Part shown: positions 59,825 to 64,000 of the stretch, in pieces | Layout: the number at the start of each line of letters is the position of its first letter | How positions within the stretch are numbered: the stretch's first letter is position 1 | Assembly: GCA_046160345.1 (NCBI GenBank) | Contig: JBJXGO010000023.1 | Coordinates: 16,529 to 80,528 of the forward strand | DNA length: 64,000 nt | Origin: M3007 sp046160345 | GTDB taxonomy: Bacteria > Bacteroidota > Bacteroidia > Chitinophagales > Saprospiraceae | Direction: 5' to 3' | Notes under the pieces: model-generated | Seen by the model: only the letters and a program-made list of their open reading frames with translations | What the model was told of the DNA's origin: nothing | Databases searched by the model: none | Program-made: the position numbers and the translations under genes

Positions 59825-60484
59825 ATGTTGATACGAATTCATAGAGAAGGACGCACCATTTTGATTGTGGCGGCATTGCTGCTGTTCGCCTTGAACATTG
59901 TCATAGAACGCTTCCTGCCCATTGCTTTTTGGCCGATACTTATACTCTCTGTCGGCTTCTATATTCTTGTGCTTCAATTCTTTAGAAACCCGATTCGGGA
60001 AATTCAGATCGCCGACAACCAACTCGTTTACGCCCCTGCAGATGGAAAGGTTTGTGTCATCGAAGAGGTTTTTGAAGCAGAATATTTTCATGAAAAACGG
60101 CTTCAAATCTCTATTTTCATGTCGCCCTTAAATGTCCACGTCAACCGAAATCCAGTAAGTGGCGTGGTTAACTATTTCCGCTACCACCCCGGAAAATATC
60201 TGGTGGCCTGGCACCCCAAAAGCAGTACCGAGAACGAACGAACTACCGTGGTATATGACTTTGGAAAAGGAGAGATATTGATGCGGCAAATAGCAGGCGC
60301 TGTTGCCAAGCGCATAAAATGGTATGTTGGAGAAGGTGAAAAAGTAGAACAGGGACAAGAAATGGGCTTTATCAAGTTCGGTTCGCGGGTAGATTTGTAT
60401 TTGCCCCTCGATGCGAAAGTTGAGGTAGTGATGGACCAGCAAGTGAAAGGAAATAAAACAGTGGTGGCTACCCTGCAATTTTAA
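59825..60484 (+). CDS. psd: Phosphatidylserine decarboxylase proenzyme
   Basis: Makes phosphatidylethanolamine from phosphatidylserine; 219 residues, membrane-bound. Two N-terminal TM segments (about 12-29 and 33-51) precede the PSD-B type core: VYAPADGKVCVIEEV, ISIFMSPLNVHVNRNPVSG and the self-cleavage site GFIKFGSRVDLYLP, where cleavage between Gly186 and Ser187 would give the pyruvoyl cofactor. The short length matches the archaeal-type form used by Bacteroidetes. It precedes the YceI gene by 18 bases. Confidence 0.93.
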   Translation: MLIRIHREGRTILIVAALLLFALNIVIERFLPIAFWPILILSVGFYILVLQFFRNPIREIQIADNQLVYAPADGKVCVIEEVFEAEYFHEKRLQISIFMSPLNVHVNRNPVSGVVNYFRYHPGKYLVAWHPKSSTENERTTVVYDFGKGEILMRQIAGAVAKRIKWYVGEGEKVEQGQEMGFIKFGSRVDLYLPLDAKVEVVMDQQVKGNKTVVATLQF

Positions 60485-60502
60485 TTTTTAAACAATTCAC
60501 GG

Positions 60503-61174
60503 ATGTTTTTCAGAAAATCAATCCTGTTAGGGCTTTCACTTTTTGCCTTTTTATCCTGCAAAAACGATTCAAAAATCGAAGCCGCCCAAGCCGCTCCAGC
60601 TGTTGAAACGATTCGTGTAGCGCCCATACCAACGGATGGTGCAACCGCTTTTGTTGTTACCGACGGCATCGTGAACTGGTCGGGCACGCACACTATAAAG
60701 AAGGATGGCCATCAGGGCACTATTCAGGTAGAAAGTGGAGAACTGCTTGTAAATCAAGGCCGTGTGCTGAGCGGCAAGGTGATCCTTGATATGAATTCTG
60801 TCAGCGTTACCGATATAAAAGACCCCGGTGGACGACGCGATTTGGAATCGCACCTGAAAGATTCGGATTTTTTTGAGGTAAAAAAATACCCAAAAGCCGA
60901 GTTCGAGTTTTATGAGGTCTTACCCAGTACCATGCCCAATTTCAATTGGGTTCTTGGTGGAAACCTGACCATGAAAGGCAATACAATTCCTATAAATATC
61001 CCGGTCCAAATAAGCATCGAAGGCGACGTGCTTCGGGCAGAATCGCCCGCATTCCCGATCAACCGAACCCAATGGGGGGTAAACTTTCATTCCGGGATAC
61101 TGGGCACCGCCAAAGACAAGATGATTGACGACATGGTGCCGCTGACCTTGAAATTAGTGGCGAAGAGAAAATAA
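60503..61174 (+). CDS. YceI-family lipoprotein
   Basis: A 223-residue predicted lipoprotein. Signal peptide and lipobox are ILLGLSLFAFLSCKND (Cys 19). The YceI beta-barrel, a fold that binds polyisoprenoid-like lipids, starts at GIVNWSGTHTIKKDGHQGT and has GKVILDMNSVSVTDI, LKDSDFFEVKKYPKAEFEF and GVNFHSGILGTAKDKMIDD. It is probably cotranscribed with psd. Its own ligand is unknown. After the stop a 370-base gap (61175-61544) holds two ACCCGCC-type palindromes and no gene. Confidence 0.9.
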   Translation: MFFRKSILLGLSLFAFLSCKNDSKIEAAQAAPAVETIRVAPIPTDGATAFVVTDGIVNWSGTHTIKKDGHQGTIQVESGELLVNQGRVLSGKVILDMNSVSVTDIKDPGGRRDLESHLKDSDFFEVKKYPKAEFEFYEVLPSTMPNFNWVLGGNLTMKGNTIPINIPVQISIEGDVLRAESPAFPINRTQWGVNFHSGILGTAKDKMIDDMVPLTLKLVAKRK

Positions 61175-61340
61175 ATATTTGCCCAGGGGCGTACTTATGG
61201 AATGAAATAAGGGCTATTTCTGTCTTTTTGATGTTAAATTTCTGTACAATATTTGGGTGTTTGATTATTATTTGAATATATTGCATTCGATTTTGCTCTC
61301 CCTCTGATGTGCGTCGGGGCAAATTATAATCCGTTGGTTT

Positions 61341-61373
61341 ACCCGCCATAGCCCGTTTAGGGCGAAGGCGGGT
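61341..61373. repeat. ACCCGCC...GGCGGGT palindrome
   Basis: ACCCGCC at 61341-61347 pairs with GGCGGGT at 61367-61373; the interior AGCCCGTTTAGGGC is itself an inverted repeat. It lies in the gap after the YceI gene. Confidence 0.8.
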
Positions 61374-61423
61374 CAAATATAAAGTGCCAAGCTCCTCTGG
61401 GCTTCAACACGCTAATCTTATTT

Positions 61424-61457
61424 ACCCGCTAAAACCCGTTTAGGGCGAAAGCGAGGT
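61424..61457. repeat. Diverged copy of the ACCCGCC palindrome
   Basis: ACCCGCTAAAACCCGTTTAG followed by GGCGAAAGCGAGGT is a close relative of the element 80 bases upstream, with mutated outer arms. Confidence 0.75.
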
Positions 61458-61544
61458 TCAATCTATTCCTTTCTTGTGTATTGGTTCATCGCTGCGCCCG
61501 ATGGACACTTAAACGATTTGTTCATTTTATAAAATTCTACTACA

Positions 61545-64000
61545 ATGAAAAACAGATTTTATTCAACGCTTCAACTTATAAATCTAGGGTATTTATGGGC
61601 CTTCATACTGGCTCTTTCTTTCACAATTGCCGCATCAGTCAATGCTCAGCAAACCCTTTGCCAGCAAATCGGAGGGAATTTCGTTCCCGACTTCACAATC
61701 GGAACTGACGACACTTCAAGTACCACAATCTCCAGCCTGGGCATTGCTGGCTGGACCAGCAAAAAAGTGGTCGTTAATGGCACCTTGGTTATTGATGCCA
61801 ACTTTAACATCACTTCGTGCAGCCTCAAAATGGGCAAGAATGCGACTATCCGAATAAACCCTAACGTAAGTTTCCAATCGCTTTTCTCAAAGTATTTTCG
61901 ATGCGGCAGCGATTTTTGGACAGGCTTTGTTGCCATGGGGGGCACCAGTGGTATATGGTTCAATCATATTGAAGACGCTTCTATGGCGATGGATATTAAG
62001 AGTACAAACGCTGGTGTGGTGCTGGCTGGCAACTTTATCAATCGCAACAACATAGGCATGAATGCCGCAGGTATCGCAGTAAACGCCATAGTAGCCGCAA
62101 ACACAATCGACTGCACTTCTCCACTTAACAGTGCTTCATTAATTTCATTTGCCGGAGTTCACTTAACTAACTGCCCTTCTGCCACGATTGGTCGAACGGA
62201 CCTCGTGCCTGCTTTCAGAAACATTTTCAAAAGGCAATCATTTGGGATACAGCTTAACTTCTCGACTGCAACCGTAGGGCTTTCAACCTTTAATAAGAAC
62301 ATGAGAGGAGTAAACGCCGTTTTAAGCAACGTCACGATACAAGGCGCGGACTTTGGACTTACTACCAACTTTTCGTTGAATCGTGAAGATGTCTATGCAA
62401 TCAGCTCCAGCCTAAACGTGTTCTTCTGCCTCATGGATAGTTGTGAAATAAACAACATAAACTCATTGATGAACAACAATCAAGAACGGGTTCATATTCA
62501 TAATAACACTATCTATGTAACCAATCATCCTAATCCCCAAAATCATAAAATCGGAATAAGGTTAGACCGCTCCAAATTTGGGAATGACGCTGAAATCCGC
62601 AACAACATCGAGAGTAACCACATCGTAATTCAAGACTTTGGGGAGAATCGAAGACAAGCAATGCGCGTTATAGGCGTTAATCCCACCCACGATATTATGC
62701 TTATATCGAACAATGATATAGATGTAATGAATGGCGGGAATCCAACTGTTCCAACCAAATTTGTTGAAATTAACGTCAACGGAGCAGATAATTTCTGGGT
62801 TCACTCCAACCACATTAAAAACAACAATACATTCGCAACTGGCAACAACCGGTGGGGTTTTTTCCTGGCGAACGGGGCAATCATTCCTGCAAAAGGCAAT
62901 CTCCTTACGGCCAACGTCATCTATGCGGAAGGTGCAGCAGATGATGGTTGTTGTGCCGTACACGCTCAAGATGCCGGCCCTTGGAAAATTTGCTCTAACA
63001 TCACAGACCAAACATACCGTGGATTTCATATTGTTGGCCACTGTGGGAAATCTGGATTTGGCTTGAATACCATCAAAAACCACAATGTTGACCCCCTCAA
63101 TCTTTTTGTAGGAGGCACGGGTCTTTTTATCCAAGGCAATGGAGCAGATAATGGGTTTTTGGGTGACCAAAATTGCCAAGAAAACACTTGGACAGTTACG
63201 GACTACGGGCTGCAGAATGCTTATACCGCCATCTTACTTGGAGAAGATACCGATCCACCACTCCCATCAACAATCCAAATGAACGAATTTAGGGTAAAAA
63301 ATCTTGCTGACCCGACTCAAGCCCCTACTGACAGAAACCCCATGAACAATTGGTTTAAACCAGATCCGTGTATATCAACCCCCGATTCTACTGATTGTTT
63401 AGATCAACATTTATCACCCGATTTTGACGAACACGACGATTGGGTGCGTGACAACTACCCTTACCCTCAGGCAGCACCTGGGGTGGAAGAATGGCAAAGC
63501 ACGCGCTATGTGCTGGCCAAGCTGATGCGTTATCCCAGTCTGGCCACCGGAGATGCGCGGGCTTTTAAAAATGCCTATAGCCAGAGTTCAGCCGCACTAT
63601 TTGCACGCTTTGATTCTTTGATGAACGCTATTTCGTTGGTTACAGCTGGTTCGCGGACGGGTTTAAACGCTTTAGAAGATAGCATCCAGAACAAACAAAC
63701 ACAGATCAATGTGCTGGATGCGACTATCACTGACTACTCCACCATTCCAACTGGATTTATGTCGAGCCGCGCTGTTTTGTTGGGAGAATTGACTATATTT
63801 TCGGATCAGCGCAATGCTTTATTGGCGCAAAATATTAGCATGAGAGATCCACTTCCTGATGCTTGTGAGCAGTTCAACAATGCCTTGCCATCCAATCAAG
63901 TGTATGAGCAAAACCAGAAAATGCTGAACACACTCGCCATCCAACAGATGCAAGGTATAGAACTGACACAGGCGGACAAAGATGCCGTTCATTATATTGC
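61545..64000 (+). CDS. Secreted beta-helix protein, 3' end outside window
   Basis: An open frame of 818 codons starting MKNRFYSTLQLINLGYLWAF with a signal peptide ending near SVNAQ. The frame runs off the right edge. Residues about 45-640 are parallel beta-helix-like (KKVVVNGTLVIDANFNI, NNIGMNAAGIAVNAIVAANT, RVHIHNNTIYV, ISNNDIDVMNGG), followed by a helical part (LFARFDSLMNAISLV, QTQINVLDATITDY, NQKMLNTLAIQQMQGIELTQ). The plan equals that of the gene at 35890, including the helical region before its sorting domain, so a T9SS domain is expected beyond the window. Function is unknown; surface binding is a guess. Confidence 0.8.
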   Translation, partial: MKNRFYSTLQLINLGYLWAFILALSFTIAASVNAQQTLCQQIGGNFVPDFTIGTDDTSSTTISSLGIAGWTSKKVVVNGTLVIDANFNITSCSLKMGKNATIRINPNVSFQSLFSKYFRCGSDFWTGFVAMGGTSGIWFNHIEDASMAMDIKSTNAGVVLAGNFINRNNIGMNAAGIAVNAIVAANTIDCTSPLNSASLISFAGVHLTNCPSATIGRTDLVPAFRNIFKRQSFGIQLNFSTATVGLSTFNKNMRGVNAVLSNVTIQGADFGLTTNFSLNREDVYAISSSLNVFFCLMDSCEINNINSLMNNNQERVHIHNNTIYVTNHPNPQNHKIGIRLDRSKFGNDAEIRNNIESNHIVIQDFGENRRQAMRVIGVNPTHDIMLISNNDIDVMNGGNPTVPTKFVEINVNGADNFWVHSNHIKNNNTFATGNNRWGFFLANGAIIPAKGNLLTANVIYAEGAADDGCCAVHAQDAGPWKICSNITDQTYRGFHIVGHCGKSGFGLNTIKNHNVDPLNLFVGGTGLFIQGNGADNGFLGDQNCQENTWTVTDYGLQNAYTAILLGEDTDPPLPSTIQMNEFRVKNLADPTQAPTDRNPMNNWFKPDPCISTPDSTDCLDQHLSPDFDEHDDWVRDNYPYPQAAPGVEEWQSTRYVLAKLMRYPSLATGDARAFKNAYSQSSAALFARFDSLMNAISLVTAGSRTGLNALEDSIQNKQTQINVLDATITDYSTIPTGFMSSRAVLLGELTIFSDQRNALLAQNISMRDPLPDACEQFNNALPSNQVYEQNQKMLNTLAIQQMQGIELTQADKDAVHYI

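Noticed and set aside
59117..60106. A 329-codon reverse frame
   Set aside because: It crosses the Nudix gene, the palindromic repeats and psd on the opposite strand; the translation is dominated by repeat-derived sequence.

Overview
The window is a chromosomal segment of a Bacteroidota bacterium, most likely a member of the Saprospiria (Haliscomenobacter/Lewinella-like; the rank below phylum is inference). Supporting signs are several secreted proteins ending in type IX secretion (T9SS) C-terminal sorting domains, the gliding/T9SS lipoprotein GldH, SPOR and OmpA envelope proteins, a TonB-dependent receptor with a carboxypeptidase-regulatory-like plug extension, weak ribosome binding sites, and promoters that fit the Bacteroidetes -33 TTG / -7 TAnnTTTG pattern. 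Coding density is high and there is no rRNA, tRNA, CRISPR array or complete insertion sequence.

Layout. 0-4.8 kb: lipoprotein-like partial gene, an XRE regulator with a premature stop, glycogen phosphorylase, and a SPOR-OmpA protein. 4.8-9.3 kb: two reverse-strand BNR/propeller T9SS cargo proteins. 9.3-12 kb: pirin and a LytS/LytR-type sensor-regulator pair, ended by a small MITE-like element. 12-16.8 kb (reverse): lipoprotein, membrane glycosyltransferase-like TPR protein, RNase Z, GNAT, SRPBCC. 17-24.8 kb: TPR/PD40/OmpA/SPOR protein, methyltransferase, gldH, ruvA, DUF423, a large DUF3352-like protein, PyrR-like phosphoribosyltransferase. 24.9-27.4 kb: an iron-sulfur electron-transfer gene pair pushed apart by a candidate small RNA and a gene remnant. 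28-43 kb: TonB receptor, fructose-bisphosphatase, large secreted T9SS and beta-helix proteins, a tandem pair of propeller proteins, ilvE. 43.6-49 kb: S9 peptidase remnant, methyltransferase, HEAT-repeat DNA alkylation repair protein, pyrD, MFS transporter, RsmI-like methylase. 49-55 kb (reverse): the most unusual part. 55-61 kb: lipid kinase, NlpC/P60, M42 peptidase, pyrE, Nudix, psd, YceI. 61.5 kb-end: a partial beta-helix protein related to the one at 35.9 kb.

Two observations stand out. First, ileS (50042-54361) runs in frame past the normal end of isoleucyl-tRNA synthetase into about 286 extra residues with a STAS-like segment and a GHKL ATPase domain with clear N, G1 and G2 boxes; one base after its stop begins a gene for a STAS-like (DUF4325-type) / TIR- or SLOG-like / single-TM protein. 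This looks like a two-component ATPase-effector cassette captured by an essential housekeeping gene. Second, the ileS mRNA begins with a classical attenuator: promoter, an 18-residue leader peptide with five ATT isoleucine codons, an antiterminator arm and a U-tailed terminator hairpin.

The region also carries many distinct palindromic repeat families, some nested inside each other, one with target-site duplications and TIRs, and one apparently inserted in frame inside ileS. They sit mostly at gene ends, where some probably double as terminators.
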